In this document: piece after piece, positions 15,168 to 23,494 of the stretch
How positions within the stretch are numbered: the first letter of the stretch is position 1
Layout: each line of letters begins with the position of its first letter
Assembly: GCA_003671255.1 (NCBI GenBank)
Contig: QWPF01000017.1
Location: 1 to 35,696, forward strand
DNA from: Planctomycetota bacterium
Lineage (GTDB): Bacteria; Planctomycetota; Planctomycetia; Gemmatales; Gemmataceae
Direction of reading: 5' to 3'
Length of the DNA stretch: 35,696 bases
Notes under the pieces: generated by a model
Told to the model about the DNA's origin: nothing
Seen by the model: only the letters and a program-made list of their open reading frames with translations
Databases searched by the model: none
Translations under genes and position numbers: made by a program

Positions 15168-15728
15168 ATGAAAATTATTTATTCAATAACGATGATTGCC
15201 CTCATCGGTTTTTCTTATGGTGCCAGCTTTGGAGGCATCGAAAATACTACTGAGAAAAAAGCTGAGACCCCTGCTACACCAGAAAAAAAGATCGAAGTTC
15301 CAAACTTCGACTCCATTCAAACTCAACTCAAAGAAATTCAACTATCCATTCAATCGATTAAAAGTGCAGATCACGAAACCAAGCTGAAAAAAATTGAAGC
15401 TGAAATTAGTATTCTTAAAGATCAAGTCAGCAGAATGGAGCAAGCCATCAGCAAACTTGCTGCTACTCGCGTTGCCGCATCGTTCACTCCTGCTATTACG
15501 GGGAACGGGACCATTAAAATTGCCAACACTTCTGCCTCCAACACCAGTGTGATCATTAATGGAAAAGTATATAAAGCTCAAGCAAACCAAACTCTTTCCG
15601 TACCCAATCAAAATGTGGGTGATTTTACTTATGAAGTTCTCGCTGATGGGTTTGGAATCATCCAAAAACAAACCACGCGAACACTTGCTGCAAACGAAAC
15701 CTTCACCATCAACATTTATCCCCGATAA
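15168..15728 (+). CDS. secreted coiled-coil protein of unknown function
   Basis: I do not recognise a family. The 186-residue product begins with a signal-peptide-like segment (residues 1-19, M-K-I-I-Y then a hydrophobic core to S-Y-G-A). A Lys/Glu/Pro/Thr-rich linker covers about 20-45. Residues about 48-102 form a continuous coiled coil (L-K-E-I-Q-L-S-I-Q-S-I-K and I-S-I-L-K-D-Q-V-S-R-M). A C-terminal beta-rich part at about 110-186 resembles short PEGA-like or surface beta-sandwich domains. This suggests a periplasmic or outer-membrane oligomer. It has terminators on both sides, so it is monocistronic. No strong ribosome binding site is visible; ACGGTGA lies just upstream of the ATG. Confidence 0.75.
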   Translation: MKIIYSITMIALIGFSYGASFGGIENTTEKKAETPATPEKKIEVPNFDSIQTQLKEIQLSIQSIKSADHETKLKKIEAEISILKDQVSRMEQAISKLAATRVAASFTPAITGNGTIKIANTSASNTSVIINGKVYKAQANQTLSVPNQNVGDFTYEVLADGFGIIQKQTTRTLAANETFTINIYPR

Positions 15729-15730
15729 TT

Positions 15731-15781
15731 GATTTTGGTTTCACCAAGAATCAGGCGACCTTCACTCGGTCGCCTTTTTTT
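15731..15781 (+). terminator. tandem hairpins with T tract after the coiled-coil gene
   Basis: A first hairpin around 15731-15752 pairs GATT-TTGGT with ACCAA-GAATC. The second is a classic intrinsic terminator: GGCGACC at 15754-15760, a 7-base loop, GGTCGCC at 15768-15774, then seven T residues. Confidence 0.9.
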
Positions 15782-15829
15782 ATGAAATACAGAAATGTTT
15801 TTATCATCGTTTAGCTTGAGGACTAGATC

Positions 15830-16482
15830 ATGATAATCACCATTGATGGACCAGCGGGTGCAGGCAAAAGCACTGCAGCAAAACTACTTGCCAAAACACT
15901 AAACTTCCAATTCTTAGACACCGGCGCAATGTATAGGGCTGTTGCCTTTGCTGCTTTAAATACCGGCGGATCCTCCTTCAGCGAATCTTTGCTTAAACAA
16001 ATAGTTGATGGCATCACCATCAGATTTGAAGAAAGCAAGTAATCTTAAACGGGAAGGATGTTTCCCTAGAAATTAGAACCAAGGAAACGACAGAAATAGC
16101 AGGCATGATAGCAACTAGTAAAGTTGTTCGAACCAAACTGGTCGAGTTACAACGAATTGCTTCTTTTGAGAAAAACATGGTTTGTGAAGGGCGGGATCAG
16201 GGAACTACTGTTTTCCCGGATGCTTTTTGTAAGTTTTTTCTTACTGCAAGGCCTGAAATGAGAGCCCAACGAAGATTCATTGAACTGAAGGAAAAAGAAA
16301 TAACAACAACACTTCAAGAGATTCTTGATGCCATCATCACCCGGGATTTACGAGATGAAACCAGAGAAATAAGCCCGCTGGCCCCTGCCCATGATGCAAT
16401 GATTATCGATACATCCGATATGCACATGAATAAAGTAATAGAAGTAATGCATCAAGAAATTCAAAGGCGTGGCATGCAATGA
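15830..16482 (+). pseudogene. cmk: cytidylate kinase, reading frame broken by an apparent one-base deletion
   Basis: Phosphorylates CMP and dCMP to the diphosphates. The first frame (15830-16042) has the P-loop G-P-A-G-A-G-K-S-T at residues 7-15 and L-D-T-G-A-M-Y-R, then ends at TAA in F-E-E-S-K-stop. The rest is present in the -1 frame: V-I-L-N-G-K-D-V-S runs from 16039 and continues as E-G-R-D-Q-G-T-T-V-F-P-D-A to a stop at 16482. Restoring one A in the A-run at 16032-16034 gives [12 protein letters not shown] and a full protein of about 217 residues, the normal length. Everything else is conserved, so a sequencing deletion or a very recent mutation is likelier than decay. GAGGA precedes the ATG. 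The 3' end overlaps plsC by 4 bases. Confidence 0.88.
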
Positions 16483-17174
16483 TGTCAGGAATATTTGATT
16501 CTAAATTTGTGACGGATCAGCTAAATTCCATTTGGTATGGGTTGAATTACACCTCTTACAATTGTTTTTATACTTTTCTTTTCAGCCTTCGAAAACAAGG
16601 CTGGAAAAATATCCCCAGGAAGGGCCCGGTTCTTCTGGTTGCAAACCACCAAAGCTTTTTGGACCCGATTGCTGTTGGATTAACCGCCTGCAGGGAACTA
16701 TCGTATCTTGCAAGAAAGTCACTTTTCAAAAAGCCTTTTCTTGATATTTATCTAAAATCTGTTGGGTGTTGCCCTGTTGATCTTGAAGGGGTCGCAAAAG
16801 AAGGCATTAGATCCACCTTGGACCTTTTAAGCAATGGGCGAGCAGTGCTTGTATTTCCTGAAGGCACGCGATCTGAAGATGGATTAATGCAAGATTTAAA
16901 GCCAGGTATTCAGCTTCTTATTCGTAAATCCAATGCGATAGTTGTTCCTGTAGGAATTGCAGGGGCACATGAAGCTTTATCGCGCGACAACTTCTGGCCA
17001 ACTCTTTGCCCTATTTTCATGGATGGAAATCGAGGTTCCATAGGTGTATCCATTGGTGCCCCAATCGATGCGAAAGTACTTGCAGACCTGCCGAGAGAAG
17101 ATTCCTTGAAACTATTACAGGACTCCATCAACCGTGAAATCATTCACGCAGAGCATATCCGAAGAAAAAAATAA
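16479..17174 (+). CDS. plsC: 1-acyl-sn-glycerol-3-phosphate acyltransferase family protein
   Basis: Acylates lysophosphatidic acid to phosphatidic acid in phospholipid synthesis, at the inner membrane. The 231-residue protein has the H-x4-D catalytic motif N-H-Q-S-F-L-D at residues 56-62 and the glycerophosphate-binding F-P-E-G-T-R at 126-131. G-V-A-K-E-G-I-R lies between them. The N-terminal part is only moderately hydrophobic. The start codon overlaps the cmk stop as ATGA, a cmk-plsC pairing I know from other bacteria. Its stop lies 8 bases from that of the convergent DUF4129 gene. Family assignment is firm; substrate preference within the PlsC family is not. Confidence 0.88.
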   Translation: MMSGIFDSKFVTDQLNSIWYGLNYTSYNCFYTFLFSLRKQGWKNIPRKGPVLLVANHQSFLDPIAVGLTACRELSYLARKSLFKKPFLDIYLKSVGCCPVDLEGVAKEGIRSTLDLLSNGRAVLVFPEGTRSEDGLMQDLKPGIQLLIRKSNAIVVPVGIAGAHEALSRDNFWPTLCPIFMDGNRGSIGVSIGAPIDAKVLADLPREDSLKLLQDSINREIIHAEHIRRKK

Positions 17175-17182
17175 TTCGTACA

Positions 17183-19042
17183 TCAATCTTTAACGACTGC
17201 GGTATTTGATTCGCCATTCATGTGACGCCAAAGATTCTGGGTCGTTGCAATCCCTTTGGGGTCATTATTATTATTTGAATATTGAACATTTAACAAAACC
17301 TGTTGGAAGGCATAATAAGCAGGTTCAATACGGGGCATTTCGTTAGAAATAAGTTCCTCTAACTCGGAGGGGGTGCACCCTTTTGGAATATGGATATTTT
17401 GGGACTTGCACCATGCCAAAAGAGCTTTCCAAGTATACCCAGTCAATTCTCGAAGGCTAGATTTCTGCCAATCTTTGCGATCAAAAGGGTTATCAAACTC
17501 TTCGAAAGGCAAAGTTTCATCAGCAATGGTGGCGTTAGCAACATCCTCTTGTTTTTTCTTTTTTTTCGAACGATCCATCCAGTTAAAAAGATTACGGAAC
17601 CAATCTAAGAGATCATCAGCCCAACCAAAACTGTAACTCAACTTGTAAACGACAACATAAAGAACAAACAAAAAAGTACCCACTGCAAAAACAACTTTAA
17701 GAATAACTTCAAGTGCAGCCATCATTTTATCAAGGCCAGGAATATTAAAAGAAGGGGGTGGCGAGGAAGGAGGGCCTTGATTCGGAGTAGCACTCGATTT
17801 CTGATTACCATCATTTTTTCGAGTATCACTTTTACTCTCATTATTTTTAGCTTGATCTGATTTCTGAGACCCATCCTTGGAAGAGCCTCCTCCTTTTTCA
17901 CCAGAATCGTTACCACCTTTTCCAGAATCGCTACCACCTTTTCCAGAATCGCTACCACCTTTTCCAGAATCCTTGGATGCGCCTTTGCTTTCTTTATCCT
18001 CAGCAGGCTTGCCCGATTTCTGATTTGCATCCTTGGGAGCACCTTTATCGCCTTCCTTTTCACCCGGATTCCCTTCCCCTTTACCTGATTTCTCTGATGA
18101 TTTTGCGTAGTTACTGGCATCCTGATCTTTATCCTGACCCTTAGAAAGAACGAAGGCAATGGGATCTAAAAAGCCCTGAGGCCTAGGCAACAGTGATGCA
18201 AAGACGAAACAGAATATCAATAAAAACAAACCAGAGAACAACCAAAATCCCGCTGTAAACAAAGGCATGGATAAATTACGCCTGCGTAAGTCAGACCTTA
18301 TTGTTAAAAAAGAAGTGGTCATCAATAAAGAAATGCAACTTGCAAGATAGATGCAAAGGCAGAGTAAAAAATACTTTCCTAGATTTGGGTCATCGCTATT
18401 TTGAGTTGATCCACCAAATCCAAAAACAGGAATCGACCCAAACAAAAAATAAAGCACCCAGATACCACGGCCTTTCCCACCTTTAGCTTTCTTGGGTTTT
18501 TGGTCCTTCAACTCCGCAAGAACTTCCTCTGCTTCATAATTAAATTCGGTGCTTTCCTCTCTTGTATCGCCCCAAGATTCTGAAACCTTTTTATTGCCAG
18601 GGTTCAACTCTTTCTTCAAACCCACTGAAGCAAGCAATCCATCTTCATCCTCTTCTCGTTCACCAAGATCTGTCACATCCCAGGTAATCTTGTAGGTAAA
18701 CCACCCAACAAAAATCATTAGAACGGTAACAATTCCAAGAATTGCTCCGCCCATTAATGCAAACGGTACCCAAATAAGCATTCCCAACACAAATGAATAA
18801 CCGCCAACAACCTTTTTCAAATCATCGATAAGAAACATACGGCTAACCAAAACAGTGGCAAGCACTTCCCAAAATAAAAGCCAATGTGATGAATCCCATT
18901 TAGATGAAAGGGAAAAACGAGCCAATATAAAAAATGTTAATGAAACCATCAGAAAAACAATCAAAGCCAAGCCAATCGTACCAAACAAACGATCCAGAAT
19001 TTCTGGTTTATCGCGATAAGCATATGCCTTTTTCTCTGCCAT
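17183..19042 (-). CDS. membrane protein with C-terminal DUF4129-like domain and low-complexity linker
   Basis: A 619-residue inner-membrane protein, last gene of the moxR-DUF58 unit. Hydrophobic segments lie at about residues 22-42, 53-71, 82-118, 193-210, 223-243, 261-284 and 441-466. Between the last two is a 130-residue Lys/Gly/Ser/Asp linker (about 301-430) with tandem G-G-S-D-S-G-K heptads. The region after the last segment (about 510-610), with R-E-L-T-G-Y-T-W-K-A-L-L-A-W and P-S-E-L-E-E-L-I, resembles DUF4129, which in other genomes is often the tail of transglutaminase-like proteins in MoxR clusters. Here no transglutaminase core is present. It starts 9 bases after the DUF58 gene. Function is inferred only from context: envelope maturation or stress. 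Confidence 0.75.
   Translation of the reverse strand: MAEKKAYAYRDKPEILDRLFGTIGLALIVFLMVSLTFFILARFSLSSKWDSSHWLLFWEVLATVLVSRMFLIDDLKKVVGGYSFVLGMLIWVPFALMGGAILGIVTVLMIFVGWFTYKITWDVTDLGEREEDEDGLLASVGLKKELNPGNKKVSESWGDTREESTEFNYEAEEVLAELKDQKPKKAKGGKGRGIWVLYFLFGSIPVFGFGGSTQNSDDPNLGKYFLLCLCIYLASCISLLMTTSFLTIRSDLRRRNLSMPLFTAGFWLFSGLFLLIFCFVFASLLPRPQGFLDPIAFVLSKGQDKDQDASNYAKSSEKSGKGEGNPGEKEGDKGAPKDANQKSGKPAEDKESKGASKDSGKGGSDSGKGGSDSGKGGNDSGEKGGGSSKDGSQKSDQAKNNESKSDTRKNDGNQKSSATPNQGPPSSPPPSFNIPGLDKMMAALEVILKVVFAVGTFLFVLYVVVYKLSYSFGWADDLLDWFRNLFNWMDRSKKKKKQEDVANATIADETLPFEEFDNPFDRKDWQKSSLRELTGYTWKALLAWCKSQNIHIPKGCTPSELEELISNEMPRIEPAYYAFQQVLLNVQYSNNNNDPKGIATTQNLWRHMNGESNTAVVKD
17892..17974 (-). repeat. 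tandem 21-base repeat inside the DUF4129 gene
   Basis: Three tandem 21-base units at 17912-17932, 17933-17953 and 17954-17974 are nearly identical; a fourth, degenerate unit lies at about 17892-17911. They encode heptads of the form G-G-S-D-S-G-K. Such tracts change length by slippage, so copy number may vary between strains. Confidence 0.85.
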
Positions 19043-19051
19043 GTGCGTTTC

Positions 19052-20383
19052 CTAGACAAGGCTTAAAGGAGAAGTTCGATCGATCTGGGATCTACAAAGC
19101 TGGGGAAGAGACTCTTGATCAATGGCATGGCGAATCTCGCGGATACCATTAGTTATCAATTTTTTAAAAGCCCGGTTCAAACCCTCATCATCAAATTGAA
19201 TTAAAACAACGGAGACAGCAAACCCCTGCTGTTTTAAATTCCCAAGCATCATAGCCGTCTCTTCGGTTACACCTGAAAGAACAGCGACAAGAGTTAGATC
19301 CCTAGGTAAATGGATTGAAACTTCCCTGATCATTTCAGAAAATTTGAGGGAATCTGATTTAAGCGCACGGCCCATCATTTCCCTTAACAATTGCAAATGC
19401 TCAACCCCTCTTCGTGAAGGCAAGAACATGGGTTGCAAATGGTTCGGCCTGCTGCTATCCAACATAAAAGTTCGAGCTTCTGCCCGAGTATCGACTTCGG
19501 GCTCACTTTCATTCTCTTGCACATTGAATGCGGCATCGGTGGCGTTAGTGCCTATCCCAAATGGTTGATTCAATAAACAAACTGCATGGGCAAGCGAGAC
19601 CGCTGCATCGATTGCAAGTTCTGAGCGAAAAGGCTCTCCTCGTGGTGGAAAATTTGATTCATGAAAATCGAGTAAGATCATTGCCCCAGCAAGACAGGTT
19701 GGCTCGAATATTTTACACTGAAACACACCTGTTCGGGCACTGGCTTTCCAGTGAATACGGGACATCGGGTCGCCTGGTTCATAATCGCGAACCCCCGCTA
19801 TCCGGGTGGGGTCTTCAAATATTTTCATAACCATTTGAATTTCGCCAATCGGCCTGCGGGAAGTAAGATCATACCCTAGCAAATGAGTTATCTTGGGAAG
19901 CACGAGCAAATAAAAAGGTTGGCATCCAATGCGATATCTTCGCATGAAGCCAAAGGGGTCTCCAGTTTCTGCAAACACGGGCCCAATCTGAAAAAATCCC
20001 CGATGCATGCATTCTAGCGAATACGAAAACTCTTCTGTTTGCATTGAAAACATCGATAAGACTTTGAGTCTTTTACCTTTCAATTTTAAGAAAGGATGCC
20101 GAGGGTTAACAGCATCTTCGGGTAACAAATCTTCTAAAATCACCCAGGGAATAGGGATTAAACCCAGATAGCGGACTAAAACTTTAACCCTTACCTTATC
20201 GCCAACTTCTGCAAGGGTGCAGCGCATTTTTCTTTCAATTCTTAGCCCGCTCGCCCAATGCCAAGCCAACAAACGACTGCTCATCAAAATCAATGCCATT
20301 AAGTAAGCAGAGAATGCAAGGAGCCCTGAGCCCAAAACTTGGGCCGAAAATCCTATCAGTGTTATTCCAAGGAGCCAATACAT
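19052..20383 (-). CDS. DUF58 domain-containing protein
   Basis: A 443-residue protein with two N-terminal membrane helices (about 2-20 and 22-40) and the DUF58 signature at residues 197-217, G-V-R-D-Y-E-P-G-D-P-M-S-R-I-H-W-K-A-S-A. This is followed by a von Willebrand A-like half containing I-L-L-D-F-H-E-S. DUF58 proteins almost always accompany MoxR AAA+ ATPases and are thought to be clients or adaptors at the membrane. Here the start codon overlaps the moxR stop by one base (TAATG), a sign of translational coupling. The gene is followed after 9 bases by the DUF4129 gene. Confidence 0.9.
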   Translation of the reverse strand: MYWLLGITLIGFSAQVLGSGLLAFSAYLMALILMSSRLLAWHWASGLRIERKMRCTLAEVGDKVRVKVLVRYLGLIPIPWVILEDLLPEDAVNPRHPFLKLKGKRLKVLSMFSMQTEEFSYSLECMHRGFFQIGPVFAETGDPFGFMRRYRIGCQPFYLLVLPKITHLLGYDLTSRRPIGEIQMVMKIFEDPTRIAGVRDYEPGDPMSRIHWKASARTGVFQCKIFEPTCLAGAMILLDFHESNFPPRGEPFRSELAIDAAVSLAHAVCLLNQPFGIGTNATDAAFNVQENESEPEVDTRAEARTFMLDSSRPNHLQPMFLPSRRGVEHLQLLREMMGRALKSDSLKFSEMIREVSIHLPRDLTLVAVLSGVTEETAMMLGNLKQQGFAVSVVLIQFDDEGLNRAFKKLITNGIREIRHAIDQESLPQLCRSQIDRTSPLSLV

Positions 20384-21414
20384 TAGAAGTAATCTTTTTC
20401 AGTGTGATAATCCGAGGAAACAGGCACTGGAATATCATCTAAAACATCATTGATGACATCTTCCGTTTTAATTTTCCTAAGTCGGGTTTCTGGCTTGAGA
20501 ATGATGCGATGTGAAAGCACCGGAGCAACCAACTTTTTCACATCATCCGGAACCACAAAAGTTCTTCCCTGGATTGCAGCACTTGCTTGTGCCGCCCTTT
20601 GCAATGAAAGCGATGCACGGGGACTTCCACCTAATAAAATATTTTCGTTATCCCGGGTACCATGAACGATCTCAAGAATGTAGGTTCTAATTTGATCATC
20701 CAAATGAACCTTCCTCACCACTTCCTGGCAAGCTATCCAGTCTGCGGAGCTGACGACGGGCACAACATCATCAATCGGATGGCCAAACTGCAACCTCTTA
20801 AGCATCAATGCTTCTTCTTCAATGGTTGGGTAACCCAGACTTAATTTGATTAAGAATCGATCTAATTGAGCTTCTGGCAAAGGAAAAGTGCCTTCATGGT
20901 CTACCGGATTTTGAGTGGCAATTACAAGAAAGGGTGGCTTAAGATTATAGGTTTGGCCATCTGCAGTAACCCTTCTTTCAGCCATGGCTTCTAAAAGTGC
21001 AGCCTGGGTTCGAGGGGTAGCCCGATTGATTTCATCTGCAAGCACAGTTTGAGCAAAGATCGGGCCGGGCCTGAATTCAAACTCGGCTGTTTTCTGATTA
21101 AAAATAGAAACGCCATTTATATCGCTGGGAAGCAAGTCGGGGGTACATTGAATCCTTTTAAAAACGCAACCAACACTTCGGGAAATCGCTCTGGCTAATA
21201 TGGTTTTTGCGACACCTGGAACATCTTCAAGAAGTATGTGCCCTTCTGCAAGGTAAGCTGCAAGGGCCAGCAGTATTTGTTTACGCTTTCCCAATATCAC
21301 TTTTTCAATGTTAGAGGTTACTTTTTCAGCAATGCCCTGCACATCGATTTGATTGGAGGCGACTGGCTTCTTTTTATCTTTTGCAGGATTATCACCAGGC
21401 TCAGGTTTAGACAT
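20383..21414 (-). CDS. MoxR family AAA+ ATPase
   Basis: A 343-residue cytosolic AAA+ ATPase of the MoxR group, chaperone-like machines that activate or assemble protein complexes. Walker A is E-D-V-P-G-V-A-K-T at residues 63-71, Walker B is L-A-D-E-I-N-R near 125-131, and sensor 1 is A-T-Q-N-P at 166-170. R-A-T-P-R-T-Q-A-A-L-L-E-A-M-E-E-like sequence follows Walker B as in all MoxR proteins, and S-P-R-A-S-L-S-L lies in the lid. A 20-residue Lys/Pro-rich leader precedes the domain. It is first in the unit moxR-DUF58-DUF4129, with GAGG upstream of the ATG. The promoter region (21415-21476) shows no clear elements. Confidence 0.93.
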   Translation of the reverse strand: MSKPEPGDNPAKDKKKPVASNQIDVQGIAEKVTSNIEKVILGKRKQILLALAAYLAEGHILLEDVPGVAKTILARAISRSVGCVFKRIQCTPDLLPSDINGVSIFNQKTAEFEFRPGPIFAQTVLADEINRATPRTQAALLEAMAERRVTADGQTYNLKPPFLVIATQNPVDHEGTFPLPEAQLDRFLIKLSLGYPTIEEEALMLKRLQFGHPIDDVVPVVSSADWIACQEVVRKVHLDDQIRTYILEIVHGTRDNENILLGGSPRASLSLQRAAQASAAIQGRTFVVPDDVKKLVAPVLSHRIILKPETRLRKIKTEDVINDVLDDIPVPVSSDYHTEKDYF

Positions 21415-21476
21415 TTAAGGCCTCTTTAAGATTGCTGGAAATCAATTTAATTATCGCAAACTGAAGCACCAAATGC

Positions 21477-21514
21477 AAAAAGGAAGGCCCAATAATAATT
21501 AGGTCTTCCTTTTT
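21477..21514. terminator. bidirectional terminator downstream of the small Tyr/Pro-rich gene
   Basis: AAAAAGGAAGGCC at 21477-21489 pairs with GGTCTTCCTTTTT at 21502-21514 around AATAATAATTA-like bases, with one mismatch. A T tract is present in both directions. On the minus strand it lies 20 bases after the small gene's stop. Confidence 0.85.
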
Positions 21515-21533
21515 AAATGTTTAAGCTACCAAT

Positions 21534-21845
21534 TTAGAATTGATCAAGCCAGAAGTGAAAACCACTGTAATACTTTTGCGGTTTCTGACTTTCATAGCGC
21601 CAGTGGGGTTCTCTGAAAGGAGGGTTCGCCATGTATGCAGGTGGTGGCATATAGGGCTGACCCGGTCTCTCAGGCCATTTGGGGCCCATCGATGACCAAT
21701 AATTATGTGGAAAATAATAGTAGGGATAATGGAAAAACCTTTGCAAGTTTCCATCATTTGTTTGAGCAAAAGCACGATTTTCAATCGCACTTTGCCCGAT
21801 AAAACCAATGGCTATCACCATGATTATTTTGTAAATAAGCCTCAT
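21534..21845 (-). CDS. small secreted Tyr/Pro/Trp-rich protein
   Basis: A 103-residue exported protein. Residues 1-28 form a signal peptide (M-R-L-I-Y-K, hydrophobic core, then R-A-F-A-Q). The mature part is rich in aromatic residues and Pro: Y-P-Y-Y-Y-F-P-H-N-Y-W, P-P-P-A-Y-M, E-P-H-W-R-Y and a C-terminal G-F-H-F-W-L-D-Q-F. From memory this architecture recurs in planctomycetes as a hypothetical protein; no function is known to me. It probably sits in the periplasm or on the envelope. AGGAGG lies 11 bases before the ATG. It is monocistronic, divergent from purB, with a terminator just downstream. Confidence 0.78.
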   Translation of the reverse strand: MRLIYKIIMVIAIGFIGQSAIENRAFAQTNDGNLQRFFHYPYYYFPHNYWSSMGPKWPERPGQPYMPPPAYMANPPFREPHWRYESQKPQKYYSGFHFWLDQF

Positions 21846-22038
21846 CGTAGAATGTCCTCCTGACCCGACGCAGTTAGGTTACTAGGATAAACATTAGCAC
21901 GCTTTCAATTAAAAGAAGTATTTTCAGAACAATTCTTTACAATACTTTGATGATGGAAGTTGGTTCTTTGGCGATTCCGAAAAGGTGATCATTCGTAGCG
22001 AATAATCACAGCACTCTTTATTTTTCTTGGAAAACTTT

Positions 22039-23493
22039 ATGGAAACGACTCAAGTTCACGATAACCCCCTAGTACAACGCTATGCGGGCAAAGAAATGGT
22101 TGCGTTATGGAACCCTGCAAACAGGTATTCAACTTGGCGGAAACTCTGGGTAGCCCTCGCACAAACCCAGATGGAACTAGGCCTTCTTTCCGAAGATGGC
22201 ACCACTCCCAGAATTTCACCGCTGCAAATCAAACAGCTTGAACAAAACATTCATAACATCGATTTTGCCCGTGTTGAAGAACACGAACAAAGGCTACGCC
22301 ATGATGTGATGGCGCATATCCACGCCTATGGAGAATGCTGCCCTTTGGCACGCGATATCATTCATCTGGGTGCAACCAGTTGCTTTGTAACGGATAATAC
22401 TGAACTCATTCTTATGAGGCAGGGGCTTACCCTATTGCAAAAGTCGCTGGTTGGGTTGCTCGATCATTTTGCTAAGTTTAGTCGTAAGTATGCAGGGATG
22501 GAAACACTTGGGTTCACTCACTTCCAACCAGCGCAATTAACCACCGTTGGAAAAAGAGCATGCCTTTGGGCGCAAGATTTCCTGATGGATTTCCATGAAG
22601 TGAGCTATCGTATCGATAACATGAAATTCCGCGGTGCGAAAGGCACCACAGGAACTCAAGCCAGTTATCTTTCCCTTTTCAGAGGCGATCACCAGAAAGT
22701 TCGAGACCTTGATACCATCGTCTCTAAAAAAATGGGCTTTGATCAAGTATTCCCCGTCACAGGCCAAACTTACCCTAGAAAAGCTGATTCACAAATTCTT
22801 GAAACACTTTCTGGCATTGGGCAAAGTGCCCAAAAATTTGGTACCGACATCAGATTGCTTTCACACCGGCAAGAAATTGATGAACCCTTTGAAACCGATC
22901 AAGTTGGATCTTCTGCCATGGCTTACAAACGAAACCCCATGCGATCAGAACGCATGTGCGGGCTTTCTCGTTTCCTGATTCAACTCGCAGGAAATACAGC
23001 AGAAACAGCCGCAGTTCAATGGCTGGAACGAACCCTTGATGACAGCGTCAACCGTAGGCTTACCATTCCCCAGGCCTTTTTATGCGCTGATTCCATTATG
23101 CGTATCGCAATAAACATTGTTCGTGGCCTTGTTGTGAACCCCGAAGTTATTAAATCGGAAGTTGAACGAACACTACCATTCATGGCAACCGAAAACCTTC
23201 TGATGGCGGCGGTTGGAAATGGGGGCGATAGGCAAAATCTGCACGAAGTCATCCGCAAGCACAGTCATGCAGTCATAGCAGAGTTAAAGTCAGGTAGCAG
23301 AAAAAACGATCTTCTAGAGAGACTAAAAAAAGAGCCCGAGTTTATGAACATTAATTTTGAAAAAGTAATGGCTGAAGGTCGCTTCTCGGGCAGGGCGAAA
23401 GAACAAGTTGAAGAATTCTTGGTTGCAGAAGTGGATCCCATTCTTAAAGCAAAAAAGGAATGGACTGATCAAAACGCAACCTTGAAGTTTTAA
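22039..23493 (+). CDS. purB: adenylosuccinate lyase
   Basis: Catalyses two steps of purine synthesis: SAICAR to AICAR plus fumarate, and adenylosuccinate to AMP plus fumarate. The 484-residue enzyme belongs to the fumarase/aspartase superfamily and looks like the longer, eukaryote-like ADSL branch. The superfamily signature G-S-S-A-M-A-Y-K-R-N-P-M-R-S-E is in the flexible catalytic loop with its Ser. H-L-G-A-T-S-C-F-V-T-D-N near residue 109 and L-R-H-D-V-M-A-H near 86 are substrate-binding segments. The ATG at 22039 is chosen; a TTG at 22027 would add four residues. The stop is one base from that of the convergent gene. Confidence 0.95.
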   Translation: METTQVHDNPLVQRYAGKEMVALWNPANRYSTWRKLWVALAQTQMELGLLSEDGTTPRISPLQIKQLEQNIHNIDFARVEEHEQRLRHDVMAHIHAYGECCPLARDIIHLGATSCFVTDNTELILMRQGLTLLQKSLVGLLDHFAKFSRKYAGMETLGFTHFQPAQLTTVGKRACLWAQDFLMDFHEVSYRIDNMKFRGAKGTTGTQASYLSLFRGDHQKVRDLDTIVSKKMGFDQVFPVTGQTYPRKADSQILETLSGIGQSAQKFGTDIRLLSHRQEIDEPFETDQVGSSAMAYKRNPMRSERMCGLSRFLIQLAGNTAETAAVQWLERTLDDSVNRRLTIPQAFLCADSIMRIAINIVRGLVVNPEVIKSEVERTLPFMATENLLMAAVGNGGDRQNLHEVIRKHSHAVIAELKSGSRKNDLLERLKKEPEFMNINFEKVMAEGRFSGRAKEQVEEFLVAEVDPILKAKKEWTDQNATLKF

Positions 23494-23494
23494 C

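Noticed and set aside
17722-18159. A 145-codon Lys/Arg/Ile-rich frame within the DUF4129 gene
   Set aside because: It is a shifted reading of the low-complexity K/G/S/D linker; the composition is an artefact of the repeats.
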